From Stenotrophomonas sp. MYb238 (GTDB lineage Bacteria; Pseudomonadota; Gammaproteobacteria; Xanthomonadales; Xanthomonadaceae): a stretch of DNA of 64,000 bases. The DNA lies in NCBI RefSeq assembly GCF_009496535.1, contig NZ_WIDL01000016.1:1-64000 (forward strand), given 5' to 3'. This document shows, piece by piece, positions 17,233 to 27,405 of this stretch (positions are counted from its first letter, which is position 1; each line of letters begins with the position of its first letter). The notes beneath the pieces are model-generated. The model was not told the origin of the DNA, did not search any database, and saw only the letters and a list, made by a program, of their open reading frames with translations. The translations under genes and the position numbers were made by a program.

Positions 17233-18896
17233 CGCCGCAGCCATGCCGACGCCAGCGCCAGCGCGCCCGCGCCGCCGCTGATCCACGACCACAGCGGCAC
17301 CGACGCCCATTGCGGGCCGCCGGCGTGCAGGCCGTGCAGCAGCGCGGCCACCACCAGCAGGCCGGCGCCGGCCACCGCGGTGACCACGCGCCGCTGCATG
17401 CGCCGCAGCGTCTGGTCGAGGTTGACGATGTCCTGCGAACGCATCGACAGCGCGTGCTGGCCTTCGACCTGCTGGCGCAGCCAGGCATGCACCAGCACCG
17501 GCATGTCCGGCGTGCGGGTCATGATTTCCGGCAGCCGCCGGCGCAGTTCCTTCAACGCGCGGCGCGGGCTGTAGCGCTCGCGCAGGATGCGTTCGAGCAC
17601 CGGCCTGGCCACCGCCCAGATGTCGAGCTGCGGGTCGAGCTGGCGGCCGACGCCCTCGATGTTGAGCAGGGTCTTCTGCAGCAGGATCAGCTGCGGCTGC
17701 AGGGTCAGCTGGTAGCGCTGCGCGGTGCGGAACAGCTTGAGCAGCACCTCGGCCAGCGAGATCTGCGACAGCGGCCGGGTGAAGTACGGCTCGCACACCG
17801 CGCGCACCGCCGCCTCCAGGTCGTCGATGCGCACCGTGGCCGGCATCCAGCGCGCCTGCACGTGCAGTTCGGCGATGCGGCGGTAGTCGCGGTTGAAGAT
17901 GGCCATGAAGTTCTCGGCCAGGTAGTACTGGTCCTCTTCCGAGAGCTGGCCCATGATGCCGAAGTCCAGCGCGATGAAGCGCGGGTTGTCGCGGCGCGCC
18001 GGGTCGGTATCGACCCAGATGTTGCCGGCGTGCGCGTCGGCGTGGAAGAAGTTGTCGCGGAACACCTGCGTGTAGAACACGCGCACGCCCTTGGCGGCCA
18101 GCGCGCGGCGGTCGATGCCGGCCGCGTCCAGCGCGGCGATGTCGTCCGAGGGAATGCCCCAGACCCGCTCCAGGGTCAGCGCGCGCTCGGCGGTGTGGGT
18201 CCAGATCACCTCGGGCACGTAGAGGTCGTCGGAGTCCTGCCAGAAACGGCGCAGCACGCTGGCGTTGGCGCCTTCGCGCTGCAGGTCCAGTTCGGCGGCC
18301 AGGGTGGTCTCGATCTCGGCCACCACCTCGCGCGGGCGGATCTTGTCCGCGCGCGGGTGGGTGCGTTCGACCAGCGCGGCCAGCGACCTGAGCAGGGCGA
18401 TGTCGGCGTCGATCTGCCGCTCGATGTCCGGGCGCAGCACCTTGACCACCACCTGGCGGCCATCGTGCAGCGTGGCCGCGTGTACCTGCGCGATCGAGGC
18501 CGAGGCCAGCGGCGCGGTGTCGAAGCTGACGAACGCGGCGCTGACCGGCAGGCCCAGCGCCTGTTCGACGATCTGCCGCGCGCGTTCGCCGTCGAATGGC
18601 TTGACCCGGTCCTGCAGCAGGGTCAGCTCGACCGCCACGTCCGGCGGCACTAGGTCGCGGCGGGTGGACAGGATCTGCCCGAACTTGACGAAGATCGGCC
18701 CCAGTTCCTGCAGCGCCAGGCGCAGGCGCGCGCCGCGCGGCAGCGAGGCGACGTCGCCGCGCGCGCGCGGCACGAACGGCCGGGCGATGCGCAGCCAGCG
18801 CTCGGCCGGCGTGCCGTCGAACAGGTCGTCGAGCCGGTAGCGCAGCATCACCCGGCCGATGCGGCTGGCGCGGAACATCGCGCGGGTCGCCTTCAT
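17229..18896 (-). CDS. ubiB: UbiB/AarF-family kinase-like protein for ubiquinone synthesis
   Basis: 555-aa atypical kinase/ATPase. Marks: the KxGQ-type motif in [17 protein letters not shown] (about residue 80), [11 protein letters not shown] in the A-rich loop, the lysine in [21 protein letters not shown], the catalytic FHADAHAGN, and the metal site LDFGIMG. Two C-terminal transmembrane helices lie at about 500-553. It helps extract or present ubiquinone intermediates at the inner membrane. The ATG overlaps the ubiJ stop (ATGA), and its own stop overlaps the Qnr-like start. Confidence 0.94.
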   Translation of the reverse strand: MKATRAMFRASRIGRVMLRYRLDDLFDGTPAERWLRIARPFVPRARGDVASLPRGARLRLALQELGPIFVKFGQILSTRRDLVPPDVAVELTLLQDRVKPFDGERARQIVEQALGLPVSAAFVSFDTAPLASASIAQVHAATLHDGRQVVVKVLRPDIERQIDADIALLRSLAALVERTHPRADKIRPREVVAEIETTLAAELDLQREGANASVLRRFWQDSDDLYVPEVIWTHTAERALTLERVWGIPSDDIAALDAAGIDRRALAAKGVRVFYTQVFRDNFFHADAHAGNIWVDTDPARRDNPRFIALDFGIMGQLSEEDQYYLAENFMAIFNRDYRRIAELHVQARWMPATVRIDDLEAAVRAVCEPYFTRPLSQISLAEVLLKLFRTAQRYQLTLQPQLILLQKTLLNIEGVGRQLDPQLDIWAVARPVLERILRERYSPRRALKELRRRLPEIMTRTPDMPVLVHAWLRQQVEGQHALSMRSQDIVNLDQTLRRMQRRVVTAVAGAGLLVVAALLHGLHAGGPQWASVPLWSWISGGAGALALASAWLRR

Positions 18897-19540
18897 GCCC
18901 GGCCTCCGCTGCGCAGGCGCGCCACGCGCGCGGCCAGGCGCTCGACGTCGTCGCGGATCGCGTCGACGTCGTCGTGGAAGGCGTCCAGCTCGGCGCGCGG
19001 CACCACGTCGCGCGATTCCTCTGTCACGTATTCGGCCGCGGTCTGCGCCAGGTCGGTGGCGCTGCGGCGGGCCTGCGCCAGCGCCGCGCGCAGGGTCTGC
19101 GCGACCTGCACGCCCAGCACCTCGCCGAACACCGCCACGAACGGCTGCTGCCAGTCCGGGTCGAAGCGCGTGGCCAGCTGCTGCAGGCGCCGCGCCAGTT
19201 CGGCGTCGCCGGACACCTTCACCCGCCCGGCCGGCGCCGCGCCCGGGCTGCGGCGCGCGTTGGCCAGGAACGGCAGCTGCGCCAGCACCCCGCCCAGCGT
19301 GCTGCGCACGGCCAGGTCCGGTTCCTGCGCGGCGTCCACCGGACCGACCGTCAGGCGCTGGCCGTCGACCCCGATCTGCAGCGCCAGCGACGGCGATTCC
19401 AGGGTCAGGGCGATGCGCTGGCCGTCCAGCGGCGCCAGCGCGGCGCGGGTGTCGGGGTCCAGCGCCAGCGCGCGGTTCAGCGCCATTTCCAGCGCGCGGC
19501 CGGCCAGCGGCTTGATGAACTTGAAGGGGGAAGCAGGCAT
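18893..19540 (-). CDS. ubiJ: ubiquinone biosynthesis accessory factor UbiJ
   Basis: 215-aa protein with an SCP2-like lipid-binding domain at about residues 15-110 and a C-terminal coiled coil (repeating D/E, V and [19 protein letters not shown]). UbiJ binds ubiquinone intermediates within the Ubi metabolon. The position directly upstream of ubiB, with an ATGA overlap, supports this. The start at 19540 keeps MPASPFKF; an ATG three codons upstream (19549) is equally possible. Confidence 0.87.
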   Translation of the reverse strand: MPASPFKFIKPLAGRALEMALNRALALDPDTRAALAPLDGQRIALTLESPSLALQIGVDGQRLTVGPVDAAQEPDLAVRSTLGGVLAQLPFLANARRSPGAAPAGRVKVSGDAELARRLQQLATRFDPDWQQPFVAVFGEVLGVQVAQTLRAALAQARRSATDLAQTAAEYVTEESRDVVPRAELDAFHDDVDAIRDDVERLAARVARLRSGGRA

Positions 19541-19741
19541 GCGCGGCATTCTACCGAAGCGGGGATGCGGGAATGGGGAAGGATGGATTCCCGTTTGCCG
19601 GAGGTCACCGTGTGTCCGGGCAGGCAGGTGAACGCGCAGAGCATCCGGCAAACCCTCCTCCCCGTTCCCTGTTCCCCATTCCCGGCCGTTCCCCCATGCT
19701 ATGCACACCCGCATCAATGCAATCGGCAGGAGCAACAGGCA

Positions 19742-20845
19742 ATGGGCAAGACCCGGGTCGGCATCATCTTCGGCGGTCGTTCGGCCGAGCACGAGGTCTC
19801 GCTGCAGTCGGCGAAGAACATCCTCGATGCATTGGACAAGGAGCGCTTCGACGTCAGCCTGATCGGCATCGACAAGCAGGGCCATTGGCACCTGAGCGAT
19901 CCGCAGCAGTTCCTGCTCAACCCCGGCGACCCGGCGAAGATCGCGCTCAACCGCTCCGGCAACGCGCTGGCGGTGCTGCCCGGCCGCGAGCAGGCGCAGC
20001 TGGTGCCCAGCGACCCGGCAACGGCGCTGGCGCAGATCGACGTGGTGTTCCCGATCGTGCACGGCACGCTGGGCGAGGACGGCTCGCTGCAGGGCCTGCT
20101 GCGCATGGCCAACCTGCCCTTCGTCGGCTCCGGCGTGCTCGGCTCGGCGGTGGCGATGGACAAGGACGTGGCCAAGCGCCTGCTGCGCGATGCCGGCCTG
20201 CCGGTGGCGCCGTGCGTCTGCTTCAACCGCGCCACCGCGGCCGCGGCCGACTACGACGCGCTGGTCGCGCAGCTGGGCACGCCACTGTTCGTCAAGCCGG
20301 CCAACCAGGGCTCGTCGGTGGGCGTGAGCAAGGTGCGCGATGCCGACGAGTTCCGCACGGCGATGGCGCTGGCGCTGTCCTTCGACCACAAGGTGCTGGT
20401 GGAATCGGCCATCGTCGGACGGGAGATCGAGTGCGCCGTGCTGGGCAACGACCATCCCGAGGCCAGCGTCTGCGGCGAGGTGGTGGTGCACGACGATTTC
20501 TATGCCTACGACACCAAGTACATCAGCGCCAACGGCGCCGAGACGGTGATCCCGGCCGACATCCCGGCTGAGGCGCAGGAGCGCATCCGCCGGATCGCCA
20601 TCGCCGCCTACCAGGCGCTGGACTGCGCCGGCATGGCGCGCGTGGATGTGTTCCTCACTCCGGCGGGCGAGGTGGTCATCAACGAGATCAACACCCTGCC
20701 CGGTTTCACCCGCATCAGCATGTATCCCAAGCTGTGGGGCGCCAGCGGCCTGGACTACACCGCGCTGATCACCCGCCTGGTGGAACTGGCGCTGGAACGC
20801 CATGCCGCCGACAAGGCGCTGCGCAGTTCGATCACCGGCGGCTGA
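19742..20845 (+). CDS. ddl: D-alanine--D-alanine ligase
   Basis: 367-aa ATP-grasp enzyme that makes D-Ala-D-Ala for peptidoglycan. Motifs: the N-terminal [31 protein letters not shown], the ATP-grasp lysine loop [25 protein letters not shown], and [20 protein letters not shown]. The length and the SxGxDYTALI ending match the DdlA subgroup. Starts with ATG at 19742 after an AGGAG-type site. It stands alone here rather than in the mur-fts cluster. Confidence 0.95.
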   Translation: MGKTRVGIIFGGRSAEHEVSLQSAKNILDALDKERFDVSLIGIDKQGHWHLSDPQQFLLNPGDPAKIALNRSGNALAVLPGREQAQLVPSDPATALAQIDVVFPIVHGTLGEDGSLQGLLRMANLPFVGSGVLGSAVAMDKDVAKRLLRDAGLPVAPCVCFNRATAAAADYDALVAQLGTPLFVKPANQGSSVGVSKVRDADEFRTAMALALSFDHKVLVESAIVGREIECAVLGNDHPEASVCGEVVVHDDFYAYDTKYISANGAETVIPADIPAEAQERIRRIAIAAYQALDCAGMARVDVFLTPAGEVVINEINTLPGFTRISMYPKLWGASGLDYTALITRLVELALERHAADKALRSSITGG

Positions 20846-20856
20846 CCGGCCGGACC

Positions 20857-20894
20857 GCCGGAGCCGGCGGCGCGATGCGCCCACCGGCTCCGGC
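20857..20894. terminator. hairpin between convergent ddl and the DUF1328 gene
   Basis: Perfect 11-bp inverted repeat GCCGGAGCCGG / CCGGCTCCGGC with a 16-nt loop, located between two converging stop codons. No clear T-tract, so it may act as a bidirectional or Rho-assisted terminator. Confidence 0.6.
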
Positions 20895-20899
20895 GTGCG

Positions 20900-21055
20900 T
20901 CATCCCTTCCTGCGGAACAGCGAGATCACCGCCAGGATCAGGAACACCACGAACAGGATCCAGGCGATGTTGCTGGCGGCGCCTGCGATGCCGGAGAAGC
21001 CCAGCAGCGCGGCGATGATGGCGATGACGAAGAAGACGATGGCGTAATGGAGCAT
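20900..21055 (-). CDS. DUF1328 (YtjA-like) small membrane protein
   Basis: 51-aa hydrophobic protein starting [20 protein letters not shown] and ending LFRRKG. Two membrane helices flank the conserved [13 protein letters not shown] turn that defines DUF1328. The ATG at 21055 follows a good AAGGGAGA site. The function is unknown; family members are common in Proteobacteria and often stress-induced. Confidence 0.9.
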   Translation of the reverse strand: MLHYAIVFFVIAIIAALLGFSGIAGAASNIAWILFVVFLILAVISLFRRKG

Positions 21056-21157
21056 TGGGATCTCCCTTGTGTGAGAACTCGGGCTCCATCCTCGGCAAAC
21101 CGCGGTGGCGGGATGGTGACGGGGAAGTGATCGCCAGATGATGGGCGCCGGCGCGGC

Positions 21158-22150
21158 TCAGCCCTGCACGCTGGCGCGCAGGCGGCGCAGTCCTTCCTCG
21201 ATCGACACCTTCGGCACATAGCCGAAGTCGCGCCGCGCAGGCTCCATCGAATACCAGTGCGGCGTGCACAGCTGTTCGGCGAGGAAGCGCGTCATCGGCG
21301 GCTCGCCGCGCAGGCGCAGCAGCGGCCACAACTTCTCGCAGACCGCGCCGATACGGTACGCGGCCTTGAAGGAGATCGACTTCTCCACCGCCGGCGCGCC
21401 CATCGCCGCGAGCAGCCTGTTGAGCAGTTCGCGCATCGGCAGCGGTTCGCCGTTGGAGATGAAGTAGGCCCTGCCGGCGCAGGCCGCGCCCGCCACCAGG
21501 TGGTCGAACGCGTCGAAGTGCGCCTGCGCGGCGTTGTCGATGTAGGTCGTGTCCACCTTGTTCAGGCCGTCGCCGACCAGGCGCAGGCGCCCGGCGCGGG
21601 CGCGCTCGGCCAGGCGCGGCACCAGCTGGTTGTCGCCCGGCCCCCAGATCAGCCGCGGGCGCAGCGCCACCGTGGCCAGCTCCGGCCCGTTGGCGGCCAG
21701 CACTTCCTGTTCGGCGATGGCCTTGGTGGCGGCGTAGGGCGCCTGGAAGTCCTCGCCGTAGGGCACCTCGTCCGCGCCCAGCCCTTCCACCGGGTGGGTG
21801 GCGCGGTGGGTCACGCTGGGCGTGGAGGTATGGACCAGCCGGCCGATGCCGTGCGCGCGGCAGGCCGCCAGCACGTTGCGGGTGCCCACCACGTTGGCCT
21901 GGAAATAGCTGTCGTAGCTGCCCCACGCACCAGCCTTGGCGGCGTTGTGGAACACCGCATCGGCGCCGGCGGCGGCATGGCGCACGGCGTTGGCGTCGGC
22001 CAGGTCGCCACGGATCTGGCCCACGCCCAGCGCGGCCAGCGCCGGGTAGTGGCCGCGGTTGAAGCTGAGCACCTCGTGTCCGCGCTCGACCAGCCCGCGG
22101 CACAGCGCCTGCCCGAGGAACCCACCGCCGCCCGTCACCAGGATCTTCAT
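21158..22150 (-). CDS. oleD: 2-alkyl-3-oxoalkanoate reductase OleD
   Basis: 330-aa extended short-chain dehydrogenase of the 3-beta-HSD branch. Rossmann motif [12 protein letters not shown] at the N-terminus, HTSTPSV for the catalytic Ser and [10 protein letters not shown] for the Tyr-Lys pair, with [13 protein letters not shown]. In olefin biosynthesis OleD reduces the keto acid made by OleA to the beta-hydroxy acid with NADPH. The sequence and the presence of oleA, oleB and oleC within 11 kb decide the assignment. Unlike in Xanthomonas, it is separated from oleC by two genes. The ATG at 22150 fits the Rossmann fold start. Confidence 0.9.
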   Translation of the reverse strand: MKILVTGGGGFLGQALCRGLVERGHEVLSFNRGHYPALAALGVGQIRGDLADANAVRHAAAGADAVFHNAAKAGAWGSYDSYFQANVVGTRNVLAACRAHGIGRLVHTSTPSVTHRATHPVEGLGADEVPYGEDFQAPYAATKAIAEQEVLAANGPELATVALRPRLIWGPGDNQLVPRLAERARAGRLRLVGDGLNKVDTTYIDNAAQAHFDAFDHLVAGAACAGRAYFISNGEPLPMRELLNRLLAAMGAPAVEKSISFKAAYRIGAVCEKLWPLLRLRGEPPMTRFLAEQLCTPHWYSMEPARRDFGYVPKVSIEEGLRRLRASVQG

Positions 22151-22323
22151 CGCGATACCGCGCCACTGCCGGAAAGCCGCACACGATAGCGGCAGTGCCC
22201 GGCGCTGGCGACGACCCGGCCGCAAGCCATTGATCGCATTGGCCTTCATAATTCTTCATCGTCCCATCAGGCACTTCAGCCGGGGCCTGGCTGTACTCGC
22301 AGGCCCCGACCCGAGGAGCCGCC

Positions 22324-23427
22324 ATGAAACGCCTGATCCTGTTGTCCCTGCTGTTGGCCACCGCCCCTGCCGCCCTCGCCGCCCCGGCACCGGCTGCCCT
22401 CGACGATGGCTGGAAGGTGGCCGATCCGGCCGCCACCGGCTGGCACGTCGAAACCCTGGAGGCGATGGCGCGCGCCATCGCCGACGGCCAGGCCCCGGAA
22501 ACCACCAGCGTGCTGCTCGTCCGCGATGGCGCGCTGGTCTACGAGCGCTATTTCGGCGGCAGCGACCGCGACACGCTGCAGGACACCCGTTCGGCGACCA
22601 AGAGCGTGACCGCGCTGCTGGTCGGCGCGGCCATCGCCCGCGGAAAGATCACCGGTACGCAGGCCCGCCTGTACGACCTGTTCGGCGACCGCCACTGGCA
22701 GAACCCCGGCCCCGCCAAGGAAGCGACCACCATCGAGGACCTGCTGACGATGAGCGCGCAATGGGAATGCGACGACGACAACGTGTTCTCGGCCGGCAAC
22801 GAGGAACGCATGTACGTGAGCGCCGACTGGGTGCAGTTCGCGCTGGACCTGCCGGCCAGGGGCTATGCGCCGTGGACGCGGCGGCCGCAGGAAAGCCCCC
22901 ATGGCCGCGCCTTCGCCTACTGCACCGCGAACGCCTTCATGCTCGGGGCGGCGGTGGAGAAAGCCAGCGGGCAGCGGCTGGAGGATTTCGCCGCGCAGGC
23001 ACTGGAGCGGCCGCTGGGCATCGTGCGCTCGCAGTGGGGCCGCGCCTCGGAAGGCACGGGCATGGGCGGCGGCGGCACCCGCTACCGCAGCCGCGACCTG
23101 GCCAAGCTCGGCCAGTTGATCCTCGATCACGGCCGCTGGCAGGGGCGGCAGGTGCTGCCGGCCACCTGGGTGGCGGCGATGACCACGGTCCACGCGCAGG
23201 CACGCGAGGATGCGGACTATGGCTACCAGATGTGGCGCTTCCGCTTCCCGGTACGCGGCGTGGAGCGCGGCGTATGGGCCATGTCCGGCAACGGCGGCAA
23301 CTATGTGTTCGTGCTGCCGGAAGAGCGGCTGGTGGCCGTGATCACCCGCCGCGCCTACAACCAGCGGCAGGCGCATGCGCAATCGCAGGGTGTGTTCGCC
23401 GACTACGTGCTCAAGGCATTGCCCTGA
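22324..23427 (+). CDS. secreted serine hydrolase (beta-lactamase/esterase class C fold)
   Basis: 367-aa exported protein: signal peptide (residues 1-19, cleaved near ALAA) followed by a penicillin-binding/class C beta-lactamase-like domain. The SxxK nucleophile motif is RSATKSV (S-A-T-K), and YCTANA occupies the YxN position with T for N; GNGGNYVF resembles the KTG-side strand. Members include esterases and D-aminopeptidases, so beta-lactam hydrolysis should not be assumed. It sits between oleD and the winged-helix gene, and its 3' end overlaps that convergent gene by 17 bp. The substrate is unknown. Confidence 0.8.
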   Translation: MKRLILLSLLLATAPAALAAPAPAALDDGWKVADPAATGWHVETLEAMARAIADGQAPETTSVLLVRDGALVYERYFGGSDRDTLQDTRSATKSVTALLVGAAIARGKITGTQARLYDLFGDRHWQNPGPAKEATTIEDLLTMSAQWECDDDNVFSAGNEERMYVSADWVQFALDLPARGYAPWTRRPQESPHGRAFAYCTANAFMLGAAVEKASGQRLEDFAAQALERPLGIVRSQWGRASEGTGMGGGGTRYRSRDLAKLGQLILDHGRWQGRQVLPATWVAAMTTVHAQAREDADYGYQMWRFRFPVRGVERGVWAMSGNGGNYVFVLPEERLVAVITRRAYNQRQAHAQSQGVFADYVLKALP

Positions 23428-24976
23428 CCGTGCCCGTCTCGTCCGGCAGCAGCCCTTTTCCGCGCACCTGTGCGCGCTGCGCGGCCAGGTCGGCTTCGAT
23501 GCGTTCCAGCGACGCGTCGAAACCCGGCCGCGCCCGCAGCGGGGCCAGCAGCGGCGAGGCGCGAAGGTAGGCGGCATCGCGGTAACCGGCCAGGCGCGCG
23601 CGCTCCAGCGCCGCCAGCGCCGCCTCGGGTTCGCCCGCGGCCATCAGCAGCAACGCCGCATCCAGGCCGTCCAGCAGATCGGTGCCGCGCGCCACGCCCT
23701 CGAGCAGCCCACCGGCCCGGCTTCGCAGCGCGGCCGGCGCCGGTAACGGCTGCGCCCCCGAAACCCAGGCGATCGTCTGCGCCAGGCTGCCCTGCGGACG
23801 CAGGCGCAGCGCCTGCAGGCTGGCCTCGCGCGCTAGGCCGGTTTCGCCCCGTGCCAGCGCCAGCTCGGCCTGCAGCAGATGCAGCCCGGCATGCCCGGCG
23901 CCACGGCGCAGGGCCTCGTCCAGCGCCGCCTGCGCCTCGTCCCGGCGGCCGTGCACGAACAGGAACCGCGGCCAGGCCAGGTTGGAGAACACGCTGTCCG
24001 GGTACAGCCGGAAGCTGTCCCGGTAGCGCGCTTCGGCGGCAGCCGCATAGCCCAGCAGATTGAGGTTGCCCGCTATCTGGATGGGCAGGAAACGCACCTT
24101 GGCAGGGTCGCGGACCTGGAGGTTGGCTTCCAGCGCCTCGACCAGACGCCCCTGGCGTTCATAGAGGTAGGCGGCCGAGCCGCGCGCCGCATCGGCGCCG
24201 GGATCGCGCCGCACCGCCTGCTCGTAGGCCGCCAGCGCCTGCGCCATCTCGCCGCGGCAGTCCAGGGCGTAACCCAGCGCGGCATGCGCGGCCGCCCACT
24301 GCGGCCGCGCCGACACCATCCGCGCCGCCAACCGCTGCGCCTGCATCGCGTCCTCGGCGCTGCCGTCGTACTGGCAGGCGCGGGCACTATAGGCGCGGCT
24401 CAATCCCAGCGTGGCGTCCGGATCGTCCGGCGCCTCCTGCAGGCGCTGCCGGTACAGCACGATCGCGCGCTCGTTGTTGTCGCGCTGGCCGATGCCGGCA
24501 TAGTGGTCGGCGCGCTGCAGCAGGGGCGGGACCGGAGGCGGTTGCCGGGAACGCCACGACCGCCACGCGACCACGGCGCCGGCCGCCAGCGCGACGGCAA
24601 GGGCGATGCGGAGGCCGCGGCGCCACCGCGGCAACGCCGGTGCGGCCGGCCCGGTCGTCTCGACCGCATGCACCGGCACGCACAGTTGGTAACCCTGCCC
24701 ACGTACCGAGCGCAGGTAGCGCGGCTGCCGCGGATCGTCGTCCAGCGACTGCCGCAACAGGCGCACGCGCTGGGTCACGGTTTCCTCGTTGACTAGCGCC
24801 GGCGCCCAGACCTGCGCGATCAGCTCGTCGAAGCCGACCACGCGCTGCCCCTGCTGCACCAGGTAATGCAGCAGGCGGAAGCTCAGCCCGCGCACGTCCA
24901 GCGCCACGCCGGCACGCTCGACCCGCTGGCGCCGCACGTCGATCAGCAGGTCGTCCAGCTGGTAGCGCTCGTCCAT
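23411..24976 (-). CDS. membrane-anchored winged-helix regulator with TPR domain
   Basis: 521-aa CadC-like one-component regulator. Residues about 1-100 form an OmpR/PhoB-type DNA-binding domain (LDVRGLSFRLLHYLVQQ, EETVTQRVRLLRQSLDDD, RSVRGQGYQL); one membrane helix lies at about 118-138; the rest is a periplasmic alpha-helical TPR array (repeating AxxALGYALDxRGExxxALxAYEQAV). Such proteins bind DNA while sensing an extracytoplasmic cue. The gene begins 12 nt after the oleC stop on the same strand, so it is probably co-transcribed with oleC. Its insertion between oleC and oleD makes regulation of olefin or envelope genes a reasonable guess. Confidence 0.83.
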   Translation of the reverse strand: MDERYQLDDLLIDVRRQRVERAGVALDVRGLSFRLLHYLVQQGQRVVGFDELIAQVWAPALVNEETVTQRVRLLRQSLDDDPRQPRYLRSVRGQGYQLCVPVHAVETTGPAAPALPRWRRGLRIALAVALAAGAVVAWRSWRSRQPPPVPPLLQRADHYAGIGQRDNNERAIVLYRQRLQEAPDDPDATLGLSRAYSARACQYDGSAEDAMQAQRLAARMVSARPQWAAAHAALGYALDCRGEMAQALAAYEQAVRRDPGADAARGSAAYLYERQGRLVEALEANLQVRDPAKVRFLPIQIAGNLNLLGYAAAAEARYRDSFRLYPDSVFSNLAWPRFLFVHGRRDEAQAALDEALRRGAGHAGLHLLQAELALARGETGLAREASLQALRLRPQGSLAQTIAWVSGAQPLPAPAALRSRAGGLLEGVARGTDLLDGLDAALLLMAAGEPEAALAALERARLAGYRDAAYLRASPLLAPLRARPGFDASLERIEADLAAQRAQVRGKGLLPDETGTVRAMP

Positions 24977-24988
24977 CGCCTGGCGGCC

Positions 24989-26632
24989 TCAGCCGAGCCT
25001 GTCCTGCGCCCAGGCCGCCAGTTTCTCGCGGCCGATCTTGGCGTTGTGGCGGATGTCGACCGGGAAGGCGGGGTGGCGCAGGTAATGGCCGATGCCGGCC
25101 AGGTGCGGATGGCGCGCGGCCAGCGCGCGCAGCTGCGACTCGACCGTCGCCGCATCGGCGCCGGGCAGCAGCTCGTAGCAGAGCACCGGCACCTGCCTGC
25201 CGGACTCGCCGACGCCGACCAGCGCGGTGCGGCGCACGCCCGGCACGGTGTTGAACACCGGCTCGGCCTGTTCGGTGTACAGCGGCCCGGCGGCGGTTTC
25301 CACGCGCTGGGTCTTGCGCCCGCAGAACCACAGCCGGCCCTGTTCGTCGAACCAGCCGACGTCGCCCATGCGGTGCACGATGCGCTCGCTACCATCGGCC
25401 AGGGTTTCGCGGATCTTCGCCGCGGCGGTGGCCTGCGGGCGGTTGTAGTAGCTATCGGTGGCGGTGGGGCCGGCCACGGTGATCTCGCCCACCTGGCCGG
25501 CGGGCAGTTCGCGAGCGCCGCTCCAGTCGACGATCGGCGCGTCGTCGATGGCGATGATGCGCACCACGTTCGGCGCCACCACGTGGCCGACGCAGGTACC
25601 GGCGCCGGCTTCGGTGGCTTGGCGGGTTTCCTGCAGTTCACGGCCTTCGATCACCGCCACCGGCAGGCATTCGGTGGCGCCGTAGGGCGTCCAGAACTGC
25701 GCGTGCTCGGGCAGCAGTTCGCGCATCTTTGCCACCACCTGCGGCGGCACCGGCGCGCCGGCCGAGGTCACGCGCGTCACCGTCGGCAGCGGCTGGCCAT
25801 GCTCGGCCAGCACCCGCATCAGCGCCGGCGAGCCGAACAGCTGGGTCACGCCGAAGCGGGCGATGGCGTCGTGCAGCCGGCGCGGGTCGGCGCTGCCCGG
25901 CCGGGTCGGGTCCATGTCCGGGATCACGCTGGTCAGGCCCAGCGCCGGGTCGAACAGCGCGAACGGCGGGAAGGTCGGCAGGTCCACGCCGCCGGCCTCC
26001 ATGCCGAAGGCGTTGCGCAGCAGCTCGACCTGGCCGACGAAATGGCGGTGGCGGTAGACCACGCCCTTGGGCACACCCGTCGAACCGCTGGTGAACAGGA
26101 TCGCGGCCACGTCGTCGGGCGCGGTATCGGCCAGCTGGCTGCCGGCGCCGGCCCCGGCGGCCTCGAGCTTCGCCAGCGTGGTACCGCCCCAGCCCCAGCG
26201 GGTACCGACGGTGACCAGCCGCGTGGCCGACTTCGCCCAGCCCAGCAGCAGCCGCGCCACGTGCGCCAGCCCGATGCCGACGAAGGCCTGCGGCTGCGCC
26301 TCGTCCAGGCACTGGCGCAGCGCGCGCCTGTCGATGCCCGGATCGACCAGCACCGGCACCGCGCCGCTCTTGAACAGGGCGAACATCAGCAGGAAGAACT
26401 CCGGCCCCGGGCGCACCATCACCACCGTGCGCACGCCGCGGCCGATGCCGTGGGCGGACAGGCCGGCGGCGATGGCATCGCTGCGCGCGTCCAGGCTGCG
26501 GTAGTCCAGGGTGACGTCGTAGGCGGCCATGCCGCCGGCACCGGGCCGGCCCGGGCAGCGGATGGCGACCTGGTCGGGCCGTTCGCGCGCCAGTTGCGGC
26601 AGGCACGCGGCGATGTTGCACGGTTCGTTCAT
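24989..26632 (-). CDS. oleC: olefin beta-lactone synthetase OleC
   Basis: 547-aa member of the acyl-adenylate-forming superfamily. Core motifs: AAILFTSGSTGVPKGVVYRHRHF (A3), TPYGATECLP (A5), MGDVGWFDEQGRLWFCGR (A7-A8) and the C-terminal NAKIGREKL lysine. OleC converts the beta-hydroxy acid made by OleD into a cis-beta-lactone. The sequence closely follows X. campestris OleC, including the FPPFALFDPALGLTSVIPDMDPTRP block. The ATG at 26632 gives the family length. The divergent YkgJ-like gene starts 104 bp away. Confidence 0.93.
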   Translation of the reverse strand: MNEPCNIAACLPQLARERPDQVAIRCPGRPGAGGMAAYDVTLDYRSLDARSDAIAAGLSAHGIGRGVRTVVMVRPGPEFFLLMFALFKSGAVPVLVDPGIDRRALRQCLDEAQPQAFVGIGLAHVARLLLGWAKSATRLVTVGTRWGWGGTTLAKLEAAGAGAGSQLADTAPDDVAAILFTSGSTGVPKGVVYRHRHFVGQVELLRNAFGMEAGGVDLPTFPPFALFDPALGLTSVIPDMDPTRPGSADPRRLHDAIARFGVTQLFGSPALMRVLAEHGQPLPTVTRVTSAGAPVPPQVVAKMRELLPEHAQFWTPYGATECLPVAVIEGRELQETRQATEAGAGTCVGHVVAPNVVRIIAIDDAPIVDWSGARELPAGQVGEITVAGPTATDSYYNRPQATAAAKIRETLADGSERIVHRMGDVGWFDEQGRLWFCGRKTQRVETAAGPLYTEQAEPVFNTVPGVRRTALVGVGESGRQVPVLCYELLPGADAATVESQLRALAARHPHLAGIGHYLRHPAFPVDIRHNAKIGREKLAAWAQDRLG

Positions 26633-26735
26633 CTTTCTATTGTCGCCGCTGAAGAAAATTCTTGCGCGCGGCCCGGGCGCGTGGAAAATTTTCCGCCTTC
26701 CCCCTGCCCATCCCGCCGCCCGAAGGCCGGCCGCC

Positions 26736-27167
26736 ATGCTCCATCCCTGCCTGACCTGCGGCGCCTGCTGCACCCAGTACCGCGTCGCCTTCCACTGGAT
26801 GGAATCGGACGAGGTCACCGAAGGCGGCGTGCCGCACGCGCTGACCGAGCGCCTGGACGCGCACCGCCTGTGCATGCGCGGCACCTATTCGGACCCGATC
26901 CGCTGCGTGGCGCTGGACTCGGAAATCGGCGTGTACTCGCGCTGCAGCATCCATCCCAACCGGCCCAGCGTGTGCCGCGAGGTCGATGCGTCGTGGGAGT
27001 ACGGCAAGGCCAGTTCGCAGTGCGACCGCGCGCGCATCGCCCATGGCATGGCGCCGCTCACCGTGGCCGACTGGCGCTGGCGCGACGACGCGGACAACGA
27101 CGACGACCACCCGGACGACAGCGGCAACAGCCCGTCGTCTCCACCGAACACGCCTGTCGCGGCGTAA
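26736..27167 (+). CDS. YkgJ-family Cys-cluster protein
   Basis: 143-aa soluble protein with the CxxCxxCC motif (PCLTCGACC) at residues 5-12 and further paired cysteines (RCSIHPNRPSVC), as in the zinc/iron-chelating family. The C-terminus is a low-complexity acidic D/N/P tail (about 110-143). Homologues accompany ole genes in Xanthomonas, but no role in olefin synthesis is established. It is divergent from oleC and downstream neighbour to oleB on the opposite strand. Confidence 0.82.
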   Translation: MLHPCLTCGACCTQYRVAFHWMESDEVTEGGVPHALTERLDAHRLCMRGTYSDPIRCVALDSEIGVYSRCSIHPNRPSVCREVDASWEYGKASSQCDRARIAHGMAPLTVADWRWRDDADNDDDHPDDSGNSPSSPPNTPVAA

Positions 27168-27316
27168 GCGCGGATCCGCGCTGCGCCGCCCCAAGGTTTG
27201 CCACGCAAATCGTGGGTCCGGCTCATCGTTCCCCACATCCCCCGCGCCTGCCGGCGCGCGCCCCTTGACTCAAGGGGGCCCTTCGTTGGTCGCACACGGC
27301 GTCAAGCCTTCGCATC

Positions 27317-27383
27317 GTAGGAGCAACTTCAGTCGCGATGAGGCTTTCCCGGGAAGTCCCATCGCGACTGAAGTCGCTCCTAC
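27317..27383. repeat. GTAG-type palindromic repeat pair (REP)
   Basis: GTAGGAGCAACTTCAGTCGC... paired with the reverse complement of GTAGGAGCGACTTCAGTCGC, spacer about 20 nt. The left arm has one substitution (GCAACT instead of GCGACT), which breaks its inner hairpin; the right arm is intact. It sits just past the oleB stop. A nearby short stem (CCCCTTG-ACT-CAAGGGG, about 27261-27278) precedes it. Confidence 0.88.
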
Positions 27384-27405
27384 GGGAGCGTGGGCACGCC
27401 GATGG

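Noticed and set aside
19562-19690. GGGAATGGGGAA-type inverted repeat before ddl
   Set aside because: The arms (near 19568 and 19672) are short, low-complexity and imperfect, so a functional hairpin is not supported.
22324-23427. Class C beta-lactamase resistance gene
   Set aside because: It has the SxxK motif but YCT instead of YxN and no clear KTG; the family is dominated by esterases and peptidases.
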